From the NCBI RefSeq assembly GCF_000375365.1, contig NZ_AQXB01000005.1:124001-188000 (forward strand): a stretch of DNA of 64,000 nt, written 5' to 3'. The stretch is from Corynebacterium mastitidis DSM 44356 (GTDB taxonomy: Bacteria; Actinomycetota; Actinomycetes; Mycobacteriales; Mycobacteriaceae). Each line of letters opens with the position of its first letter. Position 1 is the stretch's first letter. A program made the translations under genes and the position numbers. Positions 18,680 through 26,383 of the stretch are shown here, piece after piece. The notes beneath the pieces are model-generated. The model saw only the letters and a program-made list of their open reading frames with translations. It was not told the DNA's origin and searched no databases.

Positions 18680-20335
18680 CTACATGCGCTCCGGGGCGCG
18701 CACGCCCACCAGGTTCAGGGCGTTGGCGAGCACGATGCGGCTGGCCCCGGCCAGCGAGAGCCGGGCGGTGTGGATGGGCTGCCACTGCTCGTCCTCCTTG
18801 GGCAGGATCTGGCAGCGGTCGTAGAAGCGGTGGAACACCCCGGCGAGCTCCTCGCAGTAGCGGGCCAGGCGGTGCGGCTCGCGCAGCTCGGCGGCCGCCT
18901 TCACCACGGCCGGGTACTCGCCCAGCGTGCGGATGAGGTCGCCCTCCCGCTCGTGGGTGAGCAGGGAGTAGTCCGGGGCGGCGTCCTCGGGGGCGCCCAC
19001 GGCGCTCGCCTTGCGGTGCAGGGAGCACAGCCGCGCGTGCGCGTACTGCACGTAGTAGACGGGATTCTCCGCGGACTGGGAGGCCCACAGCCCGAGGTCG
19101 ATGTCCAGGGAGGAATCCACCGAGGAGCGCACCAGGGAGTACCGCGCGGCGTCCACGCCGATGGCCTCCACCAGGTCGTCCAGGGTGATCACGGTGCCCG
19201 CGCGCTTGGACATGCGCACGGGCGTGCCCTCCTTGAGCAGGTTGACCATCTGGCCGATGAGCACCTCCACCTGGTCGGCGGAGTAGCCCAGCGCCGAGGC
19301 GGCGGCCTTGAGGCGCTTGATGTAGCCGTGGTGATCCGCGCCCAGCATGTAGATGCACAGGTCGTGGCCCCGGCCGATCTTGTCCCCGATGTAGGCGATG
19401 TCGCCCGCGATGTAGGCGGCGTTGCCGTCGGACTTGATGACCACGCGGTCCTTATCGTCCCCGAACTCGGTGGTGCGCAGCCACCAGGCCCCCTCGTTGG
19501 GGTAGAGGTTGCCGTTGTCCTTCAGGGTGGCGATCGCGGAGTCCACCGCGCCGGACTCGAAGAGGGAGTTCTCGTGGAAGAACACGTCGAAGTCCGTGCC
19601 GAACTCGTGGAGGGACTCCTTGATGTGCTCGAACATCATCGCCACGCCCAGCTCGCGGAAGGTCTCCTGCGCCTGCGCGGGCTCCTGGTCCAGGGCGTCG
19701 GGGCGCCGCTTGAGCACCTCGGCGGCGATGTCCTTGATGTAGTCCCCGCCGTAGCCGTCCTCCGGGGTGGGCTCCCCCTTGGCGGCGGCGACCAGGGAGC
19801 GGGCGAAGCGGTCGATCTGCTCGCCGTGGTCGTTAAAGTAGTACTCCCGGGTCACGGCGGCGCCGGAGGCCTCCAGCACGCGGCCCAGGGAATCCCCCAC
19901 GGCGGCCCAGCGGGTACCGCCCAGGTGGATGGGGCCGGTGGGGTTGGCCGAGACGAACTCCAGGTTCACCGTGAGGCCCTGGTAGAGGTCGCTGCGGCCG
20001 TAGTCTGCCCCCTGCTCCCACACGCGCGCGATGATCTCGCCCTGCGCGGCGGCGGCCAGGCGCAGGTTCAAAAAGCCCGGCCCGGCGATCTCCGCGGAGA
20101 GCACGGACTCCTCGGTGGCGAGGGACTGCGCGAGCCACTGGGCTAACTCCCGGGGCTGGGCCCCCGCCTTCTTTGCTACCTGAAGCGCGAGGTTGGTGGC
20201 GTAATCGCCGTGCTCGGGGTTGCGCGGCCGCTCCACGGTGACCTGCTCCGGCAGCACCGAGGCGTCGAGGTCGTGCTCGGACAGCACCGAAGCAGCGTGG
20301 CGGCGAATCAAAGAGGAAAGCTCAACAGGGGTCAT
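18680..20335 (-). CDS. argS: Arginyl-tRNA synthetase
   Basis: Class I aminoacyl-tRNA synthetase charging tRNA-Arg; 551 aa. The HIGH motif appears as PIHLGGTRW near residue 130 and the KMSKS equivalent as RMSKRAG near 365. The N-terminal Add1 domain and the C-terminal anticodon-binding DALR domain (ending VGVRAPERM) are present. The start [13 protein letters not shown] at 20335 is chosen by similarity, although the frame is open further upstream. A TAGACT hexamer ends 7 nt before the ATG and there is no Shine-Dalgarno, so the transcript may be leaderless. Confidence 0.97.
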   Translation of the reverse strand: MTPVELSSLIRRHAASVLSEHDLDASVLPEQVTVERPRNPEHGDYATNLALQVAKKAGAQPRELAQWLAQSLATEESVLSAEIAGPGFLNLRLAAAAQGEIIARVWEQGADYGRSDLYQGLTVNLEFVSANPTGPIHLGGTRWAAVGDSLGRVLEASGAAVTREYYFNDHGEQIDRFARSLVAAAKGEPTPEDGYGGDYIKDIAAEVLKRRPDALDQEPAQAQETFRELGVAMMFEHIKESLHEFGTDFDVFFHENSLFESGAVDSAIATLKDNGNLYPNEGAWWLRTTEFGDDKDRVVIKSDGNAAYIAGDIAYIGDKIGRGHDLCIYMLGADHHGYIKRLKAAASALGYSADQVEVLIGQMVNLLKEGTPVRMSKRAGTVITLDDLVEAIGVDAARYSLVRSSVDSSLDIDLGLWASQSAENPVYYVQYAHARLCSLHRKASAVGAPEDAAPDYSLLTHEREGDLIRTLGEYPAVVKAAAELREPHRLARYCEELAGVFHRFYDRCQILPKEDEQWQPIHTARLSLAGASRIVLANALNLVGVRAPERM

Positions 20336-20342
20336 AACCGGG

Positions 20343-20348
20343 AGTCTA
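20343..20348 (-). promoter_or_regulatory. -10 hexamer TAGACT, leaderless geometry for argS
   Basis: On the minus strand TAGACT is separated from the argS ATG (20335-20333) by 7 nt. The intervening CCCGGTT is not a ribosome binding site. Confidence 0.6.
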
Positions 20349-20411
20349 GCCCACACTCCCGGCGCGGCCGCCCCGAGCCTGGCACTATCGACGCCTCCGG
20401 GCCCCGTGCCC

Positions 20412-21977
20412 CTACCCCAGGGTGGACTGGAGGAACACCAGGAGGCACATCCCCGCCAGCAGGGGCAGCGAGTACCGCACCGCGGCGGCGAGGATCCTGG
20501 ACTCCCCGCCCTCCATGTGCGTGGCGGCGGCCGCGATGGCGGCGGTCTGCGGGGCGAGCATCTTGCCCAGCGTGGCGCCGGACGTGTTGGCCGCCACCAG
20601 CAGGGAGGGATCGGCCCCCACCTGCGTGGCGGTGGTGGCCTGCATCTGCGCAAAGAGCGCGTTGGAGGAGGTGGCCGAGGCGGTCACCGAGGTGCCCAGC
20701 CAGCCCAGCACCGGGGAGATGAGCGGGAACATCGCGCCCGTGGAGGCCAGCAGCGCCCCGATGGCGGCGGTCTGCCCCGAGAGGTTCATGACGTAGGCCA
20801 GGCCCATGACGGCGGCGATGGTGAAGTAGGACATCCGCATGCGCAGGATCCCGCCGCCGAGCTGCGCGAAGCCGCCCCGCCAGCCCAGGCGGTACTCGCC
20901 GTTTCCGTCGAAGGCGCTGAGCACCGCCACCGTGATGACCGCGCACACCATGAGGATGGTGCCGGGGCCGGAGAGCCAGTTAAGCGTAAAGGTGGTGCCC
21001 AGGCGCGGCCACTCGATGAGCACGTCGGTGCCGGTCAGCGCCGCCGGGATGTCCACGCCCCAGCGCCACAGCTTGGCCACGGCGAACACCGCCACGATGA
21101 GCACGTAGGGGAACAGGGCCAGGGCGATCTTGCCGGGGCTGAGCACCGCCGCTCCCCCGGTGGACTGCGATGCCTGATCCTCCGGGGTGGTGGGGTCCCA
21201 CACCCGCAGCAGCGCCAGGCCCGCGGCCAGGGAGAGCAGGCAGGCCACCACGTCGGTGAGCTCGTAGGCGAAGTAGTTGGAGGCCAGGAACTGCCCGCCG
21301 CCAAACGAGATCCCCAGCACCAGGGCCATCGGCCACACCTGGCGCAGGCCGCGCCAGCCATCCATGATGAGGCACAGCACGAAGGGCACCACCAGGGCCA
21401 GCACGGAGACCTGCCTGCCCACGAGCCCCGCGACGCCCTCCGCCGGGAGGCCCGCCAGCGCGCCGCCGGTGGTCACGGGGATGGCCATCGCCCCGTAGGC
21501 CACGGGGGCGGCGTTGGCCACCAGCGTGACCAGGGCCGCCTTCAGCGGCTTCATGCCGATGGCGTAGAGCATGGCGGCCACGATGGCGATCGGCGCGCCG
21601 AACCCGGCCAGGGCCTCCAGCAGCCCGCCGAAGGCGAAGCCGATGAGCATGGCCTGCACGCGCATGTCTCCCCTGCCGATCTTGGAGAACACCAGGCGCA
21701 GGTCCTCGAAGCGCCCGGAGGACACCGTGAGGTCGTAGATCCACACCGCGGCGATGATGATGTAGATCACCGGGAAGATGCCGAAGGAAACCCCCTGGGC
21801 AAAGGCCAGGGCGGCCTCCACGGCCGGGGTGTCAAAAAGGGTAACGGCCAGTAGGAAACCCACTAGTACCGATCCCAGGGCGGCCCAGAGCGCTTTCCAT
21901 TTAAGCCCCATGAGCAGAACAAAAAACGTAATGAGCGGGGTAACTCCCGCCAGCGCGGCGAGCGCGAGCGAATCCAC
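20412..21977 (-). CDS. lldP: L-lactate permease (LldP family)
   Basis: Lactate/glycolate proton symporter, about 521 aa with around 13 membrane helices. Conserved blocks include [28 protein letters not shown] [16 protein letters not shown] and the C-terminal [13 protein letters not shown] and [21 protein letters not shown] chose GTG at 21977, with GAAAGG 10 nt upstream; the frame is open to 22022 but those residues are charged and unlike the family. A GlxR-type site lies in the divergent region upstream. The argS gene follows 76 nt downstream under its own promoter. Confidence 0.94.
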   Translation of the reverse strand: MDSLALAALAGVTPLITFFVLLMGLKWKALWAALGSVLVGFLLAVTLFDTPAVEAALAFAQGVSFGIFPVIYIIIAAVWIYDLTVSSGRFEDLRLVFSKIGRGDMRVQAMLIGFAFGGLLEALAGFGAPIAIVAAMLYAIGMKPLKAALVTLVANAAPVAYGAMAIPVTTGGALAGLPAEGVAGLVGRQVSVLALVVPFVLCLIMDGWRGLRQVWPMALVLGISFGGGQFLASNYFAYELTDVVACLLSLAAGLALLRVWDPTTPEDQASQSTGGAAVLSPGKIALALFPYVLIVAVFAVAKLWRWGVDIPAALTGTDVLIEWPRLGTTFTLNWLSGPGTILMVCAVITVAVLSAFDGNGEYRLGWRGGFAQLGGGILRMRMSYFTIAAVMGLAYVMNLSGQTAAIGALLASTGAMFPLISPVLGWLGTSVTASATSSNALFAQMQATTATQVGADPSLLVAANTSGATLGKMLAPQTAAIAAAATHMEGGESRILAAAVRYSLPLLAGMCLLVFLQSTLG

Positions 21978-22041
21978 GATGTGATTACCTTTCTTCCAGT
22001 GCGTCCAGTATCGCAGACGCAATAGGCCGCACCAGAACTTT

Positions 22042-22057
22042 AGTGATGAGGCTCACT
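22042..22057. promoter_or_regulatory. GlxR/CRP-type operator
   Basis: AGTGATGAGGCTCACT has both half-sites GTGA and TCAC spaced by 6 nt, matching the CRP/GlxR consensus TGTGANNNNNNTCACA in 14 of 16 positions if the N bases are ignored. It lies between lldP (minus) and the ATPase at 22086 (plus). Control of lactate uptake by the corynebacterial cAMP receptor GlxR is plausible. Confidence 0.7.
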
Positions 22058-22072
22058 CACGGGCGCGTGCGG

Positions 22073-22078
22073 TAACCT
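22073..22078 (+). promoter_or_regulatory. -10 hexamer TAACCT, leaderless geometry
   Basis: TAACCT ends 7 nt before the ATG at 22086; no Shine-Dalgarno is present. Confidence 0.5.
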
Positions 22079-22085
22079 GTGCGTC

Positions 22086-22802
22086 ATGGGATTTCTCCGC
22101 GCCGCCCGCATCGACGTCCCCCTCTCCCGCATCCAGGAGGGCTACGTGGCCCGGCTGCCCGCCGTGCGCCACCTCGCCCGGCACCCCCTGGATCTTTCCG
22201 CCTCGGTCACCGTGCTCACCGGGGAAAACGGCGCCGGAAAGTCCACCCTGATCGAGGCCATCGCCACGGGAATGGGATTCAAGCCCCAGGGTGGCACCCG
22301 CAACCTCGACGCCCCGGGGATAGACGACGTCTCCTGCCTCCACGAGCACCTCACCCTGGTGCGTTCCCGGAATCCCAGCGACGGATACTTTCTGCGCGGA
22401 GAAACGCACTTTAATGTGGCCGTCGCCTACGGGGACGAGGCCCCGGGGGATCAACACCTCAACCACATGAGCCACGGGGAATCGCTCATGCAGATAATCC
22501 GGCACCGCTTTCACGGCGGCGGATTATTCATTCTGGATGAGCCGGAGGCCGGCCTTTCCGTGCTGCGCCAATTGGAGCTGCTCGGGCACATCGCGCGGAT
22601 GTCCACCCAGGGCGCGCAGTTCATCATCGCCACGCACTCCCCCGTCCTCATGGCCATCCCGGGCTCCGCTCTCTTCGAGATAGGCCCCGGCGGCATCGCC
22701 CCCGTGGACTTCCGCCGCGCCGAGGCCGTGCAGGCCACCGAGGAGTTCGTGGCCGACCCGGAGGGCACCGCCCGCTACCTCCTGGAGGGCGATCGTGGCT
22801 GA
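22086..22802 (+). CDS. AAA family ATPase, COG3910-type (copy 1 of a tandem pair)
   Basis: A 238 aa ABC-class ATPase without membrane segments. Walker A is GENGAGKST (about residue 46), the signature region is MSHGESL, Walker B is [12 protein letters not shown] (about 152) and the H-loop is ATHSPVL. It shares all these blocks with the next gene, so the two arose by duplication. COG3910 proteins are common bacterial orphans of unknown role. Its 3' end overlaps the second gene by 8 nt, so the two are translationally coupled and may act as a heterodimer. Confidence 0.85.
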   Translation: MGFLRAARIDVPLSRIQEGYVARLPAVRHLARHPLDLSASVTVLTGENGAGKSTLIEAIATGMGFKPQGGTRNLDAPGIDDVSCLHEHLTLVRSRNPSDGYFLRGETHFNVAVAYGDEAPGDQHLNHMSHGESLMQIIRHRFHGGGLFILDEPEAGLSVLRQLELLGHIARMSTQGAQFIIATHSPVLMAIPGSALFEIGPGGIAPVDFRRAEAVQATEEFVADPEGTARYLLEGDRG

Positions 22803-23556
22803 CCTCTTCGTGGAGTCCTTCTTCCTCTTCCCGCCACACCTGCGCAGGCGCGCCCTCCCGGACTGGGTGACCGAGGTTCCCTCCATCCTGGCCGTGGAGC
22901 GCCGCCCGCTGCCGCTGCGCTCCCCCGCCACCTTCATCACCGGGGAAAACGGCATGGGCAAGTCCACCCTCATCGAGGCCATCGCCGTGGCCTGCGGCTT
23001 CAGCATCGAGGGCGGGCCCTACGGGCTGCGCGGCGGCCCCTCGCCCCGCGACACCACCCGGGGCGAGAGCCCCTTCCAGGGCGTGGCCTCGGTGACACGG
23101 GGGCCGCGCGCGATGGAGGGCTACTACCTGCGCGCGGAATCCCACATCAACGTGCCGGGCAACTTCCTCAAGGCCCCGGAGCTGCGCGCGCTCCTCGAGG
23201 GCAAGAGCCACGGGGAGTCCGTGATGAGCGCCATCGACCGCTACTTCCACCCCCGCGGCCTCTACATCCTGGACGAGCCGGAGGCCGGGCTCTCCGCCGT
23301 CCGGCAGATGGCGCTGCTGGGCCAGCTCCACGCGCTCGTGCAGCGCGGCGCGCAGATCATCGTGTCCACGCACTCGCCCATCCTGCTCTCCTACCCCGGG
23401 GCCGCCGTGTGGGAGATCATCGAGGCGGGCCTGGTGCGCACCACCCTGCGCGAGACCACGGCGTTTCGCGCCCTGCGGGACTTCTACGAGGACCCGCACG
23501 GGGTGGCGGACTACATGATGAGGGTGGTGGCGCAGGACCCCGAGGCCCTCGGTTAG
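22795..23556 (+). CDS. AAA family ATPase, COG3910-type (copy 2 of a tandem pair)
   Basis: A 253 aa paralogue of the preceding gene with GTG start at 22795, inside the end of copy 1. Walker A is GENGMGKST (about residue 49), the signature is KSHGESV, Walker B is [12 protein letters not shown] and the H-loop is STHSPIL. Between Walker A and the signature it carries a longer basic segment ([15 protein letters not shown]) than copy 1. All catalytic residues look intact in both copies. Function unknown. tRNA-Arg follows 56 nt downstream. Confidence 0.85.
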   Translation: MADLFVESFFLFPPHLRRRALPDWVTEVPSILAVERRPLPLRSPATFITGENGMGKSTLIEAIAVACGFSIEGGPYGLRGGPSPRDTTRGESPFQGVASVTRGPRAMEGYYLRAESHINVPGNFLKAPELRALLEGKSHGESVMSAIDRYFHPRGLYILDEPEAGLSAVRQMALLGQLHALVQRGAQIIVSTHSPILLSYPGAAVWEIIEAGLVRTTLRETTAFRALRDFYEDPHGVADYMMRVVAQDPEALG

Positions 23557-23612
23557 GTTTGCCCCGCACCCGGTGATAGAATCGCTGCGTTGCCCCGGTA
23601 AGCGGGGCTTCC

Positions 23613-23688
23613 GCCTCCGTAGCTCAGTGGATAGAGCGCCGGTTTCCGGTACCGTAGGTCGCAGGTTCGACTCCTGTCGGGGGCACCA
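23613..23688 (+). tRNA. tRNA-Arg (anticodon CCG)
   Basis: A 76-nt cloverleaf with encoded CCA. Acceptor GCCTCCG pairs with CGGGGGC, D stem GCTC/GAGC, anticodon loop TTCCGGT with anticodon CCG (reads CGG), and T arm GCAGG-TTCGACT-CCTGT. The outermost anticodon-stem pair is C-T mismatched. It is followed by a strong terminator. Confidence 0.9.
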
Positions 23689-23694
23689 TGTCCC

Positions 23695-23737
23695 GCCCGG
23701 GTTCCCTATAAGTAGGGAGCCCGGGCCTTTCGTTTTC
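23695..23737 (+). terminator. Rho-independent terminator after tRNA-Arg
   Basis: A 13-bp stem (GCCCGGGTTCCCT with AGGGAGCCCGGGC, one G-T wobble) and a 6-nt loop end at 23726. The T-rich run CTTTCGTTTTC follows, 6 nt after the CCA end. Confidence 0.9.
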
Positions 23738-23762
23738 CTCGCCCGACGCCCACAATGGAGGC

Positions 23763-24050
23763 ATGATCTCCCGTTCCCGGCTCGCGCGCCTGTCCTACGC
23801 CCTCTCCGCCGCGGCCCTCCTCGTGGTCCTCGCGGTGGCCCTGAGCGCACAGGACGGACCCATCGATCACGCCGGATACCCGCTGGCGCTCGGCGGCGCG
23901 GCGCTCGTAGCGGGCGTGGCGGCCCGCAGCCTCCGGGCGGGCCTGCTCGCCCTCGCCGCCTTATTCTCCCCCTTCCTGCTGTTCTGGGCGGCGCTGCTGC
24001 TGACCCAGGTCCTGTACGTGCTGAATCTTGGACACATCGCCTGGATATAG
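23763..24050 (+). CDS. Small hypothetical membrane protein
   Basis: 95 aa with three hydrophobic segments: about residues 10-28 ([18 protein letters not shown]), 38-56 and 59-85. A basic N-terminus ([10 protein letters not shown]) suggests that the N-terminus is cytoplasmic. The ATG has TGGAGG 2-4 nt upstream. I do not recognise a family. It lies between the tRNA terminator and a DUF1541 lipoprotein on the same strand, 27 nt apart. Confidence 0.65.
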   Translation: MISRSRLARLSYALSAAALLVVLAVALSAQDGPIDHAGYPLALGGAALVAGVAARSLRAGLLALAALFSPFLLFWAALLLTQVLYVLNLGHIAWI

Positions 24051-24077
24051 CCCGCCGCCCGCGATTACGGTGGAGGA

Positions 24078-24665
24078 ATGAAGAAGATACTCCTGACCGC
24101 CGGCCTGACCCTGGCCCTTCCCCTCGCCGCCTGCGGCAACGACGCCACCAACACCACCAGCACCGACGCCTCCACAGCCTCCACCGACTCCTCCCCCTCA
24201 CCGGAGCACGCCCCCACGGACGCCGCGCACGCGCAGGGGCACCATCACCACGCCGACGGCGGCCCGGCCCCCGAGGGGATCGCCCCCGCCACCAACCCGA
24301 CCTACCCGGTGGGCACCGCGGTGCGGCTGACCGCCGATCACATGCCCGGGATGCAGGGTGTGGAGGCCACCGTCTCGGGCGCGTACTCCACGTACGCCTA
24401 CGCGGTCACCTACGCCCCCACCCCGGAGGGCACCGCGCACAAGTGGGTGGTGCAGGAGGAGATCGAGGGCGCGGGGGATGCCCGCCTGCCCGATGGCGCC
24501 GAGGTTCGCCTGGCGGCGGATCACATGCCCGGCATGGAGGGGGCTTCGGCCACCGTGGACTTTTCCACGGACGAGACGGTGTACATGGTGGATTACGGGT
24601 CCGGGAACCAGCGGGTGCAGAACCACAAGTGGGTGGTGGAAAGCGAGATGGAGCCTCTGGGCTAG
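24078..24665 (+). CDS. YdhK-type lipoprotein with two DUF1541 repeats
   Basis: A 195 aa exported lipoprotein. The signal [19 protein letters not shown] ends in a lipobox with Cys19. A Thr/Ser/His-rich linker (to about residue 70, including [12 protein letters not shown] histidines) leads into two DUF1541 repeats, each with RLxADHMPGM and HKWVV. Repeat 1 is at about 75-133 and repeat 2 at about 138-193. The family is known from YdhK of Bacillus; its function is unclear. The His-rich linker and the DHMPGM methionines could bind metal, but this is speculative. Confidence 0.88.
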   Translation: MKKILLTAGLTLALPLAACGNDATNTTSTDASTASTDSSPSPEHAPTDAAHAQGHHHHADGGPAPEGIAPATNPTYPVGTAVRLTADHMPGMQGVEATVSGAYSTYAYAVTYAPTPEGTAHKWVVQEEIEGAGDARLPDGAEVRLAADHMPGMEGASATVDFSTDETVYMVDYGSGNQRVQNHKWVVESEMEPLG

Positions 24666-24703
24666 TTCCGCCCGGGCGCGCCCCCAGGGTAGGGTTGGCA
24701 ATC

Positions 24704-25126
24704 GTGTTTCGCACCATGCTCAAGTCAAAGATTCACCGCGCCACCGTCACCCAGGCGGACCTGCACTACGTGGGCTCCTGCACCATCGACCTGGACCTCA
24801 TGGACGCGGCGGGGCTCCTGGAGGGCGAGCAGATCGACATCGTCGATATTGACAACGGGCACCGCCTGACCACCTACGCCATCGCCGGGGAGCGCGGCAG
24901 CGGGATCATCGGGATCAACGGCGCCGCCGCCCGCCTCATCAGCCCGGGCGACCTCGTCATCATCATCGGCTACGCGATGTACTCGGAGGAGGAGCTAGCC
25001 GGGTACTCCCCGCGCGTGGTGTTCGTGGACGCCGAGAACCGCCAGGTAGAGCGCGGCGGCGATCCCGCCCGCGCGCCGGAGGGCTCCGGCCTGCTCGATC
25101 CGCGCCGCCCCGCCGGGCGCGGCTAG
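24704..25126 (+). CDS. panD: Aspartate 1-decarboxylase proenzyme
   Basis: Pyruvoyl enzyme that makes beta-alanine for pantothenate. The 140 aa proenzyme self-cleaves at Gly24-Ser25 ([10 protein letters not shown]). The active site also includes Lys9, the Tyr58 region ([12 protein letters not shown]) and [16 protein letters not shown] at 24704 is preferred over the ATG four codons later, because it places the cleavage site exactly at residues 24-25 as in E. coli and restores the expected N-terminus. A TAGGGT hexamer ends 8 nt before it. Confidence 0.95.
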   Translation: MFRTMLKSKIHRATVTQADLHYVGSCTIDLDLMDAAGLLEGEQIDIVDIDNGHRLTTYAIAGERGSGIIGINGAAARLISPGDLVIIIGYAMYSEEELAGYSPRVVFVDAENRQVERGGDPARAPEGSGLLDPRRPAGRG

Positions 25127-25150
25127 GACCGGCCCGCCCGGCCCCGCGCC

Positions 25151-25174
25151 GGGGGCGTCGCCACGCACGCCCCC
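25151..25174. terminator. GC hairpin between convergent panD and marR-type gene
   Basis: GGGGGCGT-CGCCACGC-ACGCCCCC is an 8-bp stem with an 8-nt loop, and its last base is the first base of the MarR gene's stop codon on the minus strand. There is no T tract. Confidence 0.5.
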
Positions 25175-25686
25175 TACTCGGCGCGCTCCACGTCCGCGCA
25201 GAGGGTCCCCTCGAAGCCGGGTACCCCCGGCACGTTCTCCACCGCGAGCACCCCGCGCAGGAACCCCGCGAGGGCGTCGGCCCGCCCCGCGTCGAGGTGG
25301 TCGAAGATCAGCCGCCGCACGCTCTCCACGTGCTCGGGGGCCGCGCTGCGCAGCCGCCTCATCCCCTCCCCCGTCACGGAGACCTCCACCCCCCGGGCGT
25401 CCCCCTCGCTGCGCCCCTTGGTCACCAGGCCCCGCTTGACCATGCGCGTGACCAGGTGCGAGGCCCGGCTGCGGTCCCAGTCCAGGGAGCAGCACAGGTC
25501 GCGCAGCCGCATGCTGCACCCCTCCACCTCGGAGAGGGTGGCCAGGACGGCGAACTCCGAGCTGGACAGGTCCTGCCCCACCTGAAGCGTCTCGTCCAAG
25601 ACGCGATCGATCTTCCTCATGGCCGCCAGGAGGAGGCGCCATAAGGCCTGCTCATCTTCCGTGAGCCACCTCGGTGCAACTGCCAT
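25174..25686 (-). CDS. MarR family regulator, probable RosR-type
   Basis: A 170 aa winged-helix regulator: MarR core at about residues 10-145, recognition region LDWDRSRASHLVTRMVKRGLV and wing GDARGVEVSVTGEG. It has four cysteines: 57, 65, 66 and 163. It is divergent from a YceI gene, and the gap holds an 18-bp site close to the RosR operator of C. glutamicum, a redox-sensing MarR regulator (recalled from the literature). Cys65/66 in or near the DNA-binding domain and the C-terminal Cys163 fit a thiol switch. Orthology to RosR is inferred from context. A CATAAT -10 lies 8 nt before the ATG. Confidence 0.88.
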   Translation of the reverse strand: MAVAPRWLTEDEQALWRLLLAAMRKIDRVLDETLQVGQDLSSSEFAVLATLSEVEGCSMRLRDLCCSLDWDRSRASHLVTRMVKRGLVTKGRSEGDARGVEVSVTGEGMRRLRSAAPEHVESVRRLIFDHLDAGRADALAGFLRGVLAVENVPGVPGFEGTLCADVERAE

Positions 25687-25725
25687 GCCCCCAGATTATG
25701 CCACCACCGCAATGCCACCACAAAG

Positions 25726-25741
25726 TGTTACCTGGACAACA
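25726..25741. promoter_or_regulatory. Short inverted repeat, second candidate operator
   Basis: TGTT-8nt-AACA in the MarR/YceI divergent region. The arms are only 4 bp, so this is a weak call. Confidence 0.25.
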
Positions 25742-25761
25742 TAAACCAATAAACCCCGCTT

Positions 25762-25779
25762 TTGTTGACGTATCACTCA
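25762..25779. promoter_or_regulatory. RosR-like operator overlapping the yceI -35
   Basis: TTGTTGACGTATCACTCA agrees at 15 of 18 positions with the RosR motif TTGTTGAYRYRTCAACWA as I remember it. It overlaps the TTGACG -35 (25765-25770) of the YceI promoter, whose -10 is TATGCT at 25787-25792. Repression of the YceI gene by the divergent regulator is the simple reading. Confidence 0.6.
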
Positions 25780-25843
25780 TTGCGGGTATGCTCGGCACCA
25801 GGCCGCGCACAACGGCGGCATCGCAGCAACGGAAAGGAAAATC

Positions 25844-26383
25844 ATGTCCGACCTCAACGGCACCTACACCCTCGACTCCACCCACAGCACCGTGGGCTTC
25901 GTGGTCCGCCACGCCATGATCTCCAAGGTCCGCGGGTACTTCCGCTCCTTTGACGCCACCCTCACCGTGGACTCGGAGGATCAGGCCCGCTCCTCGGCCT
26001 CCGCGACCATCCAGATCGACTCGATCGACACCGGCAACGCCGACCGCGACGCCCACGTCAAGGGCGGCGACTTCTTCGACGCCGAGAACTTCCCCGAGAT
26101 GACCTTCACCGCCACCTCCTTCGACGTGCGGGACGAGGCCACCGGCACCGTCACCGGCGACCTCACCATCAAGGGCACCACCAGGCCCGTCACCCTCGAC
26201 GTGGAGGTCTTTGGCCAGGCGGAGGACCCGATGGGCGCTACCCGCCTGGGCTTCAGCGCCACCGCCTCCATCAACCGCAAGGACTTTGGCGTGGACTTCC
26301 AGATGCCCATGAAGGCCGGCGGGCTCATGCTCTCAGAGGAGATCGCCATCGAGATCGAGGGCTCGGCGGTTAAGAACTCTTAA
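25844..26383 (+). CDS. YceI family protein
   Basis: A 179 aa lipocalin-fold protein that binds polyisoprenoid-like amphiphiles. Typical blocks: TYTLDSTHSTVGFVVRHAM, VKGGDFFDAENFPEMTF, GDLTIKGTTRPVTLDV and the C-terminal GLMLSEEIAIEIEG. There is no signal peptide, so it is cytoplasmic here, as in many Actinobacteria. The promoter region carries the RosR-like operator, suggesting a role in oxidative or quinone stress. Its 3' end overlaps the Rad50-like gene by 14 nt. Confidence 0.93.
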   Translation: MSDLNGTYTLDSTHSTVGFVVRHAMISKVRGYFRSFDATLTVDSEDQARSSASATIQIDSIDTGNADRDAHVKGGDFFDAENFPEMTFTATSFDVRDEATGTVTGDLTIKGTTRPVTLDVEVFGQAEDPMGATRLGFSATASINRKDFGVDFQMPMKAGGLMLSEEIAIEIEGSAVKNS

